A stretch of 64,000 bases of DNA. It comes from Aliikangiella coralliicola. Its GTDB lineage: Bacteria; Pseudomonadota; Gammaproteobacteria; Enterobacterales; Kangiellaceae. The stretch lies in assembly GCF_007004725.1 (NCBI RefSeq), contig NZ_ML660163.1, positions 514,915 through 578,914 of the forward strand, written 5' to 3'. Shown here piece after piece: positions 45,901 to 54,830 of this stretch. Made by a program: the position numbers and the translations under genes. The notes beneath the pieces were generated by a model. The model saw nothing but the letters and a program-made list of their open reading frames with translations. It was not told the DNA's origin and ran no database searches. The first letter of the stretch is position 1, and every line of letters starts with the position of its first letter.

Positions 45901-48104
45901 TTATAACTTGCCCCATTGTATTGAACTCTTTTCGGCAAACCGGCTTGCACACCAGAGGTATGATACGATTGATTTCTTTTATACCAACGACCAAATTCAT
46001 AATGATAATTCGGTTGCGACTTATACGACCCTGTTGCACTGTGATAAGTGGTTTTAGAAACTTCCGTATAATTCGAATCACTTGATGAAACTTCTGTGCG
46101 GCTATGACGACCTAAAAGATTGTAGGTTTTATCATGATTGTAATAAGTTTTGGTGTACTTCTTTTTATTACTAAAATCATTATACTCGTATGTTTTCTGC
46201 GGCAAATCATAAACATCAAAATCGCTATAAGTCGTCGTGTATACATCTCCAATTGTGACAAAGTTTTCCACTTTTTTTGAAGTTAATTGCTTTCTTGAGG
46301 CAGCGTGACCTTTAGTGATATCGGCCTCGGTAAACGCATCAGCGGTGAGGGAAATTGCGGTATACATTAGAGGCTTACCATGATACTCACCATCAGTATA
46401 CTGGTACGAACTACGCTTTAATAACGAGCCATGCTCATTGTAAACTTCGCTATATAAAAGGTTTCCTGAAGTCTTGCCATAGCGACGATCAAAATACTGA
46501 ATCGTTTTACTATTATCAGGATTAATCGTGGTCGTCGACTTAAGATGTGCAGTTTCAACGCCAGAAACACCAAGACTGAGTCGGTGGCTAGAATTAATAC
46601 TATCACCTTGATAAACACCGTCATTGTCGGAATAGTCATAATTCCAAATATACTCTTCGCCATCCGACATCGTTAAAGTTTTAGTGGATATAGCAAATAA
46701 GTTCGAAATTCTTGGAATAAAATACGTGTCGTAGTTGCGGCGTAATGGATTAGGACGACGAATTTTAGGCACTTCAGACTGACCCTGGCACACTTCTTCC
46801 AGAACAAACTTTCCTTGCATTCCTTCTGGATGCGTCATTTCGATAAAGTCACGCGTACCACTCTCAATACACTGGATCCCGTGATGAGGCGCCTGTGCAT
46901 GCTCGGCAACGTTATTTAAGATCCATAGACTATTGTTGCTGGTTTTATCGTGACTATAACTCCACTCTTTATTATCCGGACGAACAACCGTTTTCAGTGT
47001 TTTGATTCGATAATCATCATACCGATAATTCCATGTCTTGCCGTTTGCAGAAATCGAACTGACTCGGTTACCGGAATAATTAACCGTTATGGTACGTCCG
47101 TCATTGGATGTTATCTGCTTAAGACGACCATCACTGTGATAACTATATTTAACCCAGTTACCGAAACGATCCTCCACGCGGGTGGCCTGCATAAATACAA
47201 AATATTGTGGATATTGCACAGATTCGTCAGGGTCAGACGGCCCCACAGCTTCCATAGGACAAGGTCGAGAGGATCCATTACATGGGGTTAAACTCATCAC
47301 TGGAGATAAGTTAAACGGCTTTAGTGATTTAACCGTTCGCTGCTTACCCATGGTGTAAACCACACCGTTATCGAGCGTGATCTTAAAACCTTCGGTCCCG
47401 TCGCTGTTAGTGATACAGGTCACCTTCCAGTTACGATTGTTATAGCGCTTATAGCTTCCGGCCTTTTCCGTGAACTTGGCCGAACCCTGCCCAGGAATCG
47501 AAACGGTATCGCCATTCCAATAACTATCTTTGCTCCCCTGATAGGCTTGGGTTTGATTGTCACCGAGCCCATAGGAGACATATTTAGAAAATGTCGGGTT
47601 AGAGTTTAAGCGGCGCGAACAAGCCTTGCCCACAGCCCAATAGGCATTCTTCGCATTGCCTGATTTGTCAGTAATGTAAGTTGAGCGAACATGAGGAATC
47701 GATAAACTCCAGTTCTCGAATTCACGCGTTTCACGAAACCAGGAATCAGGATCGGAAAGTGTTCGAGTTATCGTGACAGGAAGTCCCGAGTTTCCGGGAA
47801 TACTGATATCAGTCTGAGAAAATGAAACACTACCCGATGACGGATCAATTTGATCACCAAACAAATCTGTCGTCAGCGTTGGAATCTCGGGCGTGATGTT
47901 ATTTTGCTCATGGAAGTTATAGCCATAATCTTTCACTTCTTCAGGTGGTGCATTGCCGCCGAAACCACCACCAGGCCCGAAACTATCATTTGCATAAGAT
48001 AGCTGGCCCGCAAATAAAAGACATGAACTTAGTAATAAACGTGGTATTGAAAGTCTTTGTCGCATATCGCGATGTGGACTTTTATTGGAAGGATTTGATC
48101 CCAT
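42963..48104 (-). CDS. Secreted RHS-repeat protein RHS2 with Gly/Ala-rich hydrophobic tip
   Basis: The 1713-residue protein starts at ATG 48104 with AAGGAG well spaced. A late hydrophobic segment (about 20-38, ending LSYAND) looks like a signal peptide with a long n-region. A Gly/Phe-rich linker, an N-terminal RHS-associated region and dozens of YD repeats (GNLTSI, YDNLGNV) follow. The core ARYYDPVIGRFYSNDP...FAYANNNPYKFTDPNG ends near 1535. The 178-residue tail is Gly/Ala/Val-rich with no nuclease or protease motif. A low-complexity insert GGGGGGLTPIDPIGIKPIG sits near residue 1185, inside the repeat region. No SpvB domain is present, unlike RHS1. The promoter carries the 21-bp direct-repeat operator. 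Membrane disruption, adhesion or an orphan tip are all possible. Confidence 0.85.
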   Translation of the reverse strand: MGSNPSNKSPHRDMRQRLSIPRLLLSSCLLFAGQLSYANDSFGPGGGFGGNAPPEEVKDYGYNFHEQNNITPEIPTLTTDLFGDQIDPSSGSVSFSQTDISIPGNSGLPVTITRTLSDPDSWFRETREFENWSLSIPHVRSTYITDKSGNAKNAYWAVGKACSRRLNSNPTFSKYVSYGLGDNQTQAYQGSKDSYWNGDTVSIPGQGSAKFTEKAGSYKRYNNRNWKVTCITNSDGTEGFKITLDNGVVYTMGKQRTVKSLKPFNLSPVMSLTPCNGSSRPCPMEAVGPSDPDESVQYPQYFVFMQATRVEDRFGNWVKYSYHSDGRLKQITSNDGRTITVNYSGNRVSSISANGKTWNYRYDDYRIKTLKTVVRPDNKEWSYSHDKTSNNSLWILNNVAEHAQAPHHGIQCIESGTRDFIEMTHPEGMQGKFVLEEVCQGQSEVPKIRRPNPLRRNYDTYFIPRISNLFAISTKTLTMSDGEEYIWNYDYSDNDGVYQGDSINSSHRLSLGVSGVETAHLKSTTTINPDNSKTIQYFDRRYGKTSGNLLYSEVYNEHGSLLKRSSYQYTDGEYHGKPLMYTAISLTADAFTEADITKGHAASRKQLTSKKVENFVTIGDVYTTTYSDFDVYDLPQKTYEYNDFSNKKKYTKTYYNHDKTYNLLGRHSRTEVSSSDSNYTEVSKTTYHSATGSYKSQPNYHYEFGRWYKRNQSYHTSGVQAGLPKRVQYNGASYNSASRWVEFSNYKRGKAQTIGTPQSKSTTSQYAYLEVNNDGLVTKVTDFENHCTRYSYNSIGRLTLIDPCDNRWLNTTIGYTTTSGSDGLNYVFSGMLKQTITRGNYQKITYFDNLLRPRMIKEWDKAKSSTTRYTRTSYDAFNRPTYQSNPWLSSTTNYGRETKYDALGRVVNVDDNTSSGSIGYSYLSGNRVRVNDNKGHQTTTTYLAYGSPSQSLATYIAAPENTNTTLNYNIFGNLTSITQGGITERRVYDGYQRHCKTTRPDVGNTAVSYNALNELLWSAKGSSVSSSTGSCDNSVSSSDKATYAYDNLGNVRSINYADNSPDKTFVYDKNNLLKTLTAGNVTTAYTYNSEKLLEKETLSVDSNNFVLDYFYNSNGHLSDLRYPSGTKIAFVPNALGQPTTAGAHATHATYHANGALKSHLYGNDYYYKMTQNTSGLPSTTYDKITQQGGGGGGLTPIDPIGIKPIGIDPIKNPPIATRSLESAGTATTSATISAPSRAVAARRPDGAVDVYAIKQAFTYDANSNLTFWDDQISSNKNVYDFRATYDGLDRLDRITDSYSGTGEVAYDSMGNITFYKIGNKSLNYHYNSNKQLASVTGYLSRSFQYDDKGNVTSNGVHTFNYNTAEQMYSSDAGSYVYDGNGKRVKTVDDQGTSYSMYSRDGQLVYRKINGTHVNYYHLGKKLVARKKGSTITYVHTDFLGSPAAESNSSGTVTANMHYQPFGESIETPKDEVGYTGHKFDKSLGLNYMQARYYDPVIGRFYSNDPVGYRDVYTFNRFAYANNNPYKFTDPNGEAPWVLFGALVGGGVNFVAQGLTKGFDNVDYTQVAVAAAVGATGVGLAESIGASVAGMGLTAAQSMAVNAGGNAAVGATLGALGTVTNSLVDGLQGDSDGSFPSLDALGSSATEGAIFGGLGSVVGEGLSNATVGANNVLFGKKGTPNAFGKFVTDLGADIVGAGSDVKNTVMDYFKDEKD

Positions 48105-48179
48105 AAAAAGCTCCTTAATAAATAGAGTAAATAAAACACTGCGCTTATTTTTCTCTATGTTATTAAGAGGCCTTAATTA

Positions 48180-48220
48180 ACTATATTTCATATCCGCCAA
48201 AAACTAGTACAAATTCGCCA
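48180..48220 (-). promoter_or_regulatory. RHS2 promoter with direct-repeat operator (site 2)
   Basis: TCCGCCA (48193-48199) and TTCGCCA (48214-48220) lie 21 bases apart, with AAAACTAGTACAAA between, nearly identical to site 1 at 42053. On the minus strand a -10-like TATAGT (complement of 48180-48185) follows and the -35 region is poor. The proximal box would overlap the -35, as at AraC-activated promoters. RHS2 starts 75-90 bases downstream. A single inverted half-site TGGCGAA occurs at 48276-48282. Confidence 0.65.
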
Positions 48221-48287
48221 TCAAAATTAACCCCTTACAAAACAATAAGTTAGAAAACATGAAGTTCAGTTAAAATGGCGAATACAA

Positions 48288-48980
48288 TCACTTATTTTCT
48301 TCAAAAACGATAATATTGATCATTCTCTCATGGTTACCATCAGCAGATGTTTGAATATTGATTGACTGTAAATGTGGCCAGTCGATATAGTCGGAAGGTT
48401 TAATGTCAGCAGAATTCGGGACTCTAACTCGAATATTGCAAAGTGTGGTTTTGCAGCGGATTGACTCCAATTCACCAATGTCTTTTAGTGGCGAACTCTC
48501 ATAATAGAAATACTCCAGGTCAGCTTGTTTTTGTTGGGCCCAGTCATCATCAACAGACTCAAGTTCGAAAGCATCAACCGGTTTTAACTCGTTGATTTGG
48601 CTAAGTGTCGCTTCAATCATTGCGAGCTGATTTTGGTTTAACCCATACAAAGCCGAGTGAATTTTCTCAATGGTTTCAGTTTTTCCACTATTTGTCGCGG
48701 TCACAGGTTGCTCGCCTGTTTGCTTCTTAGCCGGTTGATTTTTAGACGATTCATTGTCAGCTTTTTGTAACTCCCTGATTCTGTTTTTAACGGCAGGGTT
48801 TTCAACAACTGAGTTTTTAACAGCAGAGCTTGCAACGTCGCTTTTATCATCGATTGAATTATCGACTTGCCCAGGAATCTGATTCTCTGGTGTTAATTCA
48901 ACAACATAATACTGATACACAATTAATACCAGGGCCAGCACTGTCAGTCCGCTAATAAACCCTAAAACAAAATTTCTCAC
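48288..48980 (-). CDS. Membrane-anchored periplasmic protein, unknown
   Basis: The 230-residue product (GTG start, AGGAAG Shine-Dalgarno) has one N-terminal TM helix (about 4-25) and a low-complexity linker rich in Val/Asn/Lys/Ser (about 35-100, with repeated VKN-type units). A C-terminal globular part (about 105-230) contains two close cysteines (CKTTLC). No family is recognised. It lies upstream of RHS2 on the same strand, separated by 183 bases that hold the RHS2 operator, so it is a separate unit. Proteins of this kind are often inner-membrane anchors, but no function is assigned. Confidence 0.65.
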   Translation of the reverse strand: MRNFVLGFISGLTVLALVLIVYQYYVVELTPENQIPGQVDNSIDDKSDVASSAVKNSVVENPAVKNRIRELQKADNESSKNQPAKKQTGEQPVTATNSGKTETIEKIHSALYGLNQNQLAMIEATLSQINELKPVDAFELESVDDDWAQQKQADLEYFYYESSPLKDIGELESIRCKTTLCNIRVRVPNSADIKPSDYIDWPHLQSINIQTSADGNHERMINIIVFEENK

Positions 48981-49231
48981 TCAATTTCTTCCTTTCTCAA
49001 AACTTGTTACTAGTTACCTTTACATACCTCAATAACAAGGCATAATAACGCAACTTAGCAAATTGAGATACTTGTGCTTTTAGCCAGGGTCTATAGGTCA
49101 TAGGTATCAACAAAACACAGATGCCGGCCAATTGCGGATACCACTAACAACTGATAAAAATACGAATGACTCAATTATCCTAAGTACTTATTTAACTAGA
49201 TATAGATTATTTTATCGTAGAGGGAAGTAAT

Positions 49232-49627
49232 ATGAAACTGAACCACTTATACGGAGCAATACTGATATTTTGCTTACTTTCATTTCCGAAAGCTGCGGAA
49301 GCTGGCGGGCCAACTTATACAAAATGTGTCTATACTCATAACTATGTTGGTAATGACCCAGAAATGACATCCCATGCAGTTAACGGAGTTTTTCACGTTC
49401 GTCACGTGGCGCCAGGTAAGAACTGTCCTCTTCCACCGGAAGAGATTATTCACCCCAAAAAAATGGTTGACGGCAGAATAGTGAACACTCAATTACCCCA
49501 CACTTTTAATTATTCTCACTCTCAAGGCAATACAGTGATTTATCGGGGTAATACCGACAAAAAAGAAGAATGTTTAATTGATGCTGCGGGCAAACTCGTC
49601 TATGGCGAGAATGTGAAATTCGAATAA
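49232..49627 (+). CDS. Small secreted Cys protein next to the hybrid sensor
   Basis: The 131-residue product has a signal peptide (1-24, ending AEA). Its mature part begins GGPTYTKCVYTHNY and contains NCPLPPEE and EECLID. The GGxTYxxxCxY...CP pattern recalls the two small secreted proteins at 41643 and 42353, although the overall identity looks low. GAGGGAAG precedes the ATG. The hybrid two-component gene begins 27 bases later, so the two are probably co-transcribed; a signal-related or ligand role for this protein is conceivable but unproven. Confidence 0.72.
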   Translation: MKLNHLYGAILIFCLLSFPKAAEAGGPTYTKCVYTHNYVGNDPEMTSHAVNGVFHVRHVAPGKNCPLPPEEIIHPKKMVDGRIVNTQLPHTFNYSHSQGNTVIYRGNTDKKEECLIDAAGKLVYGENVKFE

Positions 49628-49653
49628 CAAAAGAAGTAAAAAAATAATACGAG

Positions 49654-52600
49654 ATGACAAAAAATACGCTGCGACAGATTGCCTCACTGTTTTTAGTCAT
49701 CTCTTTCTCCGCTACAGCGAATAACCCGCGCTTTCGATCTCTCGATATTAATGACGGTCTTCCTTTTAACTCTGTCAGGTCTTTAGCTACCGACCATCTC
49801 GGTTATATCTGGATTGGAACTGAGCTTGGTTTAGCCAGTTTCGACGGCTACACCTTACAAAAATACCTTGCCGATAAAAATAACCCAAATTCCATCGCCG
49901 ACCCCTACATTCTGGATATTGAACTCGACAGCAATAATAATCTATGGGTAACCAGCGGTGAAAACGGATTAAGTCGCTATAACCGGGCAACCGATAATTT
50001 CACGGTTTTTAGGCATGATCCCCAAAATAGTAACAGTCTGAGTGCGAATACAATTAACGCACTTCAACACGACGATAATGGAATACTGTGGGTCGCGACC
50101 CAAAATGGCCTGGATAGATTTGACACCTTGAATAACCAGTTTACTCACTATTCCCATGATGAATCTAACCTGGAATCATTGCCGAGTAACCGGATAAGAA
50201 CTTTAGCTAAAGCTCAAAGCGGCGAACTCTATATTGGCTCAAGCAAGGGATTGTCGTATTTTCATGCTGAGACAAACAGCTTCAAAACAGTCAAGTTAAA
50301 AGAAGGTAATCAACCTGTCGTCAGAACAATTTCAGAAGATGGAAATGGCAAGCTCTGGTTAGGAACTCATCAAGGCTTATACACTTATGACCCCGCTACA
50401 GCAACCTCAAGTAAGTTTGAAATTGATTCGGTTAAATATGTTTTATCGTCTCTGATTGATTCAGAAAACAATATTTGGATAGGCACTTTTCAAAACGGCA
50501 TATATCGCATTGACGAGTCGAAAAAAATCATTAATTTTCGTTCGGATAAAAGCAACGCCCACTCCCTGACGGACAATGCAATTATTAGTTTATTACAGGA
50601 TCATTCAGGCATGATCTGGGCAGGTTCTTATACTGCAGGCGTTAACTACTTCGACCCGTTAACCATTGAGTTTGGCTCTTTCGATAACTCGATTAACAGC
50701 TTTCACTGCTTGCCTTCAAACGATTTTCGTAGCGTTTACCCTATTAATAATGAGGTTGTCTGGCTAGGTACCGACTCGGGGTTGGTAAAATTAAATTTAA
50801 ATGAAAAAAGCTGCTCGAAGTTACAGCATGATTCAAATGACAACAACACGATTTCACATGACGAAATATATGCCATATCAAAAGGTAGTGACGAAACTTA
50901 CTGGCTCGGCACCTCAGACGGTCTAGATAAACTTCACTCTGAAGACGATAAAATCACCCGGTATGGACACTTATTTGATGAAGCAGCCATCTTTAAAATA
51001 ATCAACCTTCAAGATAGCTTGCTACTCGCCGCCGATAACGGCCTGTACAAGTTCAATAAGTCTAGCGAAACAGCTCGGCGAATAAGTTATCAAGATGGAA
51101 AAATTTTTGACCAAAATATTAACACTGTTTCAATCGACTCCAACGGCACTGTCTGGATCGCCAGTTCCGCCGGTCTGTATTACGCTGACTCACAACTCGA
51201 TTCGGTAGAACAAGCGCCGGTTTCGATCAAAGAGCTGAAAGACAAAGCCATTCGTTCATTGTCAATCGACCAAGAGGAAAATATCTGGCTAACTTATGAC
51301 GGTGAAGGATTGTATCTTTACGAGCGCAACTCAGGAAAGTTACAAGCGGTTGGAAACTCTATGGGGCTATATTTAAACCATGGCTTTTCGGGTTTATTTA
51401 ACGACCAGTCCCATAACATCTGGATGTTAACCAAAACACAAGGGTTATATAAAATTGACCCAGTTGAAAAGAGTTTCATCAATTACAAAGCGGCAGACGG
51501 ACTGCATTCCGAATTATTTAACCTCGGCGCCTTCGGCCAATTTCCAGATGGCAGACTTATCTTTGGCGGCCGGACAGGACTCAATATTTTTCATCCTGAA
51601 AAAATTAGCCTTAATAACACTCTTCCGAAAGTGTCGATTACTCAACTCAAAAAATTTGGCGAACCTGTCACGATTGAAAAGAGTCAGGCCGAAAAAGAAG
51701 CGATCGCAGATGCAGATGAAATCAATTTGTCTTACCTCGACTCAAATTTTGGGTTTGATTTTATTGCCACCCATTACCCCGCCCCTGAAAAAATCCAATA
51801 TGCCTACTTGCTTGAGGGACTTGATAACAACTGGCATTACACCAATGCAACCAACAGAGGCATTACTTACGACGGGCTTAACGCGGGAGAGTATACCTTT
51901 CGGCTAAAAGCCAAAAGTAAAAATGGCATTTGGAGTGACGACAACGTCGCGTTAAGAATATATAAAACACCCGCCCCCTGGGAAACCTGGTGGGCTATTA
52001 GTCTTTACATTATCGCCTTAGTTTTAGCGATTATACTGATCATACGAAAAAGGACTCAAATACTGGCTGAAAGAGCCGTTGCTCTCGAAAAAACAGTGAA
52101 ACAGCGAACACATGAGCTTGTTCTGGAAAAAAACAAAGTTGAACAACTTCTATCAAATAAAAATGAAGAGTTTGCGAATGTTTCACATGAATTTAGAACG
52201 CCGTTGACTTTGATACTTGGGCCAATTGCACAATTACTCAATACCAATAAAAACCCACAAGAACTCGATCGCCTGAATGTTATTCAGAGAAATGGATATC
52301 GACTACTCCGCATGGTTGATCAACTCCTTAACCTGGAAACTTTTCGCGTAAAGTCAATTACAGAACGCATACCACAGGCAATTGGAAAAAATATTCAGCT
52401 TATCGCAGAGGCGTTTATCGACCTGGCCAATGAAAAAAATATCACTATAAAAATAATAAACCGAGAAAAAATAAACTTTGAGTTCACTCAAGATGCGATG
52501 GAAAAAATTGTTCTTAATTTACTTTCTAATGCGCTGAAATATACTAAGCCTGGTGGCGAAATAATCATTGAGACGCTTCGCAAACCAGGTGACGGCTCTC

Positions 52601-53754
52601 AATTAAACGAATACCAGATAAAAGTAACAGATACCGGCATAGGTATCCCTGAAAGTAAACTTGACTCAATATTCGAACGCTATAATCGTGTTCTTAACGA
52701 ATACAGCGAACAAGTCACTGGTGCAGGAATTGGATTGGCATTAGTTAAAGAACTCGTTGAAGCACATCACGGTAGGATAAGCGTTGAGAGCACAGTAGGA
52801 GCAGGGACGACTTTCACCGTTAGCTTGCCAATCATCGGTGAAGTTGACAACTTAAACATTGAAGCCAATAAGAATAACGAAATTCTAGCGATGGAACTAG
52901 AGAGCATTCACAACCAATTCTTACCCCTTTCTGTCAGCCATGAAAAATACCTGTCTCATAACCAGCATTCAACTAACATTTTGATCATCGAAGATAACCC
53001 CGATATGCGTCGATACATCGAAAGTTGCCTATCGGGTATCTACAATATTCTGGTCGCTAAAAATGGAGAAGAAGGGGTTAGCTTAGCAAAACAAGAAGTT
53101 CCTGATTTAATTATTAGTGACATCATGATGCCTAAAATGGACGGCTATCAAGTCACTCGCACAATAAGACAGTGCGAAATAACCAATCACATTCCGATCA
53201 TTTTGCTCACCGCGCGAAGCGACCGAGAAAGCAAACTGAAAGGATGGTACGAGAAAGCTGACGAATATTTGACTAAACCTTTTGACCTTCAAGAACTGAA
53301 ACTCCGTATTAGTAATTTACTGAATATTCGAGACATATTAAAGAAGCGCTTAACCGAAACCGCATTTAAAGAACAGCCGAAGACAGAGATCAAAGACGAA
53401 CAAGATATTGATACTAACAAAGAGATTCAACAACAAGAATTTATTCATCATATTAACTCTTGTTTAGAAGGCATTTTTACCAATAGTGAATTAACCGTTC
53501 CGCAAATGGCAAAAGCAGTTAAGATGAGTGAACGTCAGTTTTTCAGAAAACTGAAAAATATAACGGATATGTCTCCTGTCGAATATTTACGGCGTTACCG
53601 GCTAGAAAAAGCAAAAGATTTGTTACAAGCTGGAAAATCAGCGAATTTCTCAGCTTACGAGGTGGGTTTCTCTTCACAAAGTTATTTTGGACGGTGCTTT
53701 AAGGCACAGTTTGGCATTTCGCCTGGCGAGTTTAAGAAATCGGCAAAGACATAG
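49654..53754 (+). CDS. Hybrid two-component system protein (HTCS) with AraC output
   Basis: This 1366-residue single-chain two-component system has, in order, a signal peptide (1-22) and periplasmic Reg_prop beta-propeller repeats (about 28-650; WIGTELGLASFDGY, WVATQNGLDRFD). A Y_Y_Y domain (about 690-770), a TM helix (777-797), HisKA with H845 (ANVSHEFRTPLT) and HATPase (NLLSNALKYT, TDTGIGIPES) follow. A receiver with D1156 (LIISDIMMPKMDG) and a C-terminal AraC HTH (about 1265-1360; QMAKAVKMSERQFFRKLK) complete it. HTCS proteins are best known from Bacteroidetes, where they sense glycans. Here it lies beside the RHS2 regulon, whose promoters bear AraC-type 21-bp direct repeats, so it is the best candidate regulator. 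Confidence 0.92.
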   Translation: MTKNTLRQIASLFLVISFSATANNPRFRSLDINDGLPFNSVRSLATDHLGYIWIGTELGLASFDGYTLQKYLADKNNPNSIADPYILDIELDSNNNLWVTSGENGLSRYNRATDNFTVFRHDPQNSNSLSANTINALQHDDNGILWVATQNGLDRFDTLNNQFTHYSHDESNLESLPSNRIRTLAKAQSGELYIGSSKGLSYFHAETNSFKTVKLKEGNQPVVRTISEDGNGKLWLGTHQGLYTYDPATATSSKFEIDSVKYVLSSLIDSENNIWIGTFQNGIYRIDESKKIINFRSDKSNAHSLTDNAIISLLQDHSGMIWAGSYTAGVNYFDPLTIEFGSFDNSINSFHCLPSNDFRSVYPINNEVVWLGTDSGLVKLNLNEKSCSKLQHDSNDNNTISHDEIYAISKGSDETYWLGTSDGLDKLHSEDDKITRYGHLFDEAAIFKIINLQDSLLLAADNGLYKFNKSSETARRISYQDGKIFDQNINTVSIDSNGTVWIASSAGLYYADSQLDSVEQAPVSIKELKDKAIRSLSIDQEENIWLTYDGEGLYLYERNSGKLQAVGNSMGLYLNHGFSGLFNDQSHNIWMLTKTQGLYKIDPVEKSFINYKAADGLHSELFNLGAFGQFPDGRLIFGGRTGLNIFHPEKISLNNTLPKVSITQLKKFGEPVTIEKSQAEKEAIADADEINLSYLDSNFGFDFIATHYPAPEKIQYAYLLEGLDNNWHYTNATNRGITYDGLNAGEYTFRLKAKSKNGIWSDDNVALRIYKTPAPWETWWAISLYIIALVLAIILIIRKRTQILAERAVALEKTVKQRTHELVLEKNKVEQLLSNKNEEFANVSHEFRTPLTLILGPIAQLLNTNKNPQELDRLNVIQRNGYRLLRMVDQLLNLETFRVKSITERIPQAIGKNIQLIAEAFIDLANEKNITIKIINREKINFEFTQDAMEKIVLNLLSNALKYTKPGGEIIIETLRKPGDGSQLNEYQIKVTDTGIGIPESKLDSIFERYNRVLNEYSEQVTGAGIGLALVKELVEAHHGRISVESTVGAGTTFTVSLPIIGEVDNLNIEANKNNEILAMELESIHNQFLPLSVSHEKYLSHNQHSTNILIIEDNPDMRRYIESCLSGIYNILVAKNGEEGVSLAKQEVPDLIISDIMMPKMDGYQVTRTIRQCEITNHIPIILLTARSDRESKLKGWYEKADEYLTKPFDLQELKLRISNLLNIRDILKKRLTETAFKEQPKTEIKDEQDIDTNKEIQQQEFIHHINSCLEGIFTNSELTVPQMAKAVKMSERQFFRKLKNITDMSPVEYLRRYRLEKAKDLLQAGKSANFSAYEVGFSSQSYFGRCFKAQFGISPGEFKKSAKT

Positions 53755-54029
53755 TTTACTTAAAACCATTTTAGTAGCTTAACTCAAATCGAATAGCAAC
53801 CAATATAAAAATAACAACATTTGGAAGCAGGCAACTTTAACTATCTGTTTTTTTCGTCTCTCATTTAACTCCATTCATCGCATAAGCATGTGAAACAATG
53901 AATATTTGATAGTTTCGAAATATCTTGAAACAACTACCAGTGAACAAGAGCACTCTCCTTTGTCACAATGTCTGGCGATTAAAAAAGTATCTATTCCAGT
54001 CCAAATTTCAAAGGAAAAATATTGCTGCG

Positions 54030-54806
54030 ATGAATTTAAGAAAAATAATTTTACTGGCAGTTATAAGTATTACTTTATCAGCATGCGATCATCCTGAAGA
54101 GCTTAAACAACGTCACATTTCAAAATCCGGCGTTGCATTGGCTGTAGGGCATATTGATCGACCTCAAGCGGATACCGCCAGAGATAAAGTTCGATTACCA
54201 GAAAAAGTGCTGACGTTTTTTAAAATTCAAAGCGGTGATCGAGTCGCCGAGCTACTGGCCGCCGATGGCTACTACACGGAATTACTCTCCCGATGCGTGG
54301 GTGAAAAAGGCAAAGTGTACATGCAAAACAACCAGAAATTTTACGACTTTCAAACTGACAGAGCAGTCAATGAAAGGCTTGCGGACAACCGATTACCTAA
54401 TGTTGTCCGCTGGGACAAAGAGCTTTCTGACTTAGGCTTTGAAGCACAAAGCCTGGATAAACTGTTAATGGTATTGGTGCTTCACGATTTTTACTGGATG
54501 GAACAGGATGTATCACAGATTATTCAACAAGCTTACATAAGCTTAAAGCCAGGCGGCATTCTCGGCGTTGTCGATCATGCAGCGGTTGAAGGAAGCGGTG
54601 CCTATCACGCCAGTGACATGCATGGTCTCCACCGAATTGACAAAAACTTCGTGATTAAACAAATGCAAGAAGCTGGTTTTATTCTAGATGGCGATAGCGA
54701 CGCGCTAGCTCAGCCCGATGATGATCGCACTCAGGCATTTTTTAGTGCCGATTTAAAAGGTAAGCCGACCGATCGATTCATGCTTCGTTTTAGAAAACCA
54801 GCTTAA
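54030..54806 (+). CDS. Methyltransferase-like lipoprotein (COG4798-type)
   Basis: The product from ATG 54030 (MNLRKIILLAVISITLSAC) is 258 residues with a lipobox LSAC, so it is predicted to be an exported lipoprotein. The mature part resembles COG4798 predicted methyltransferases. RDKVRLPEKVLTFFKIQSGDRVAELLAADGYY corresponds to the SAM motif I region with a changed glycine pattern, and SLKPGGILGVVDH to motif post-III. A SAM enzyme outside the cytoplasm would lack substrate, so a non-catalytic role is likely. The longer frame to 53925 is rejected because it precedes a clear lipoprotein signal. Confidence 0.78.
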   Translation: MNLRKIILLAVISITLSACDHPEELKQRHISKSGVALAVGHIDRPQADTARDKVRLPEKVLTFFKIQSGDRVAELLAADGYYTELLSRCVGEKGKVYMQNNQKFYDFQTDRAVNERLADNRLPNVVRWDKELSDLGFEAQSLDKLLMVLVLHDFYWMEQDVSQIIQQAYISLKPGGILGVVDHAAVEGSGAYHASDMHGLHRIDKNFVIKQMQEAGFILDGDSDALAQPDDDRTQAFFSADLKGKPTDRFMLRFRKPA

Positions 54807-54830
54807 CTCTCAATACCTGTTTGATTACCA

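Noticed and set aside
43117-47291. Open frames on both strands within RHS2
   Set aside because: They are shadows of the YD-repeat coding frame, with no ribosome-binding sites or recognisable products.
48276-48282. Single inverted TGGCGAA box as a third operator
   Set aside because: No partner box at 21 bases and it faces the opposite way; kept only as a remark.
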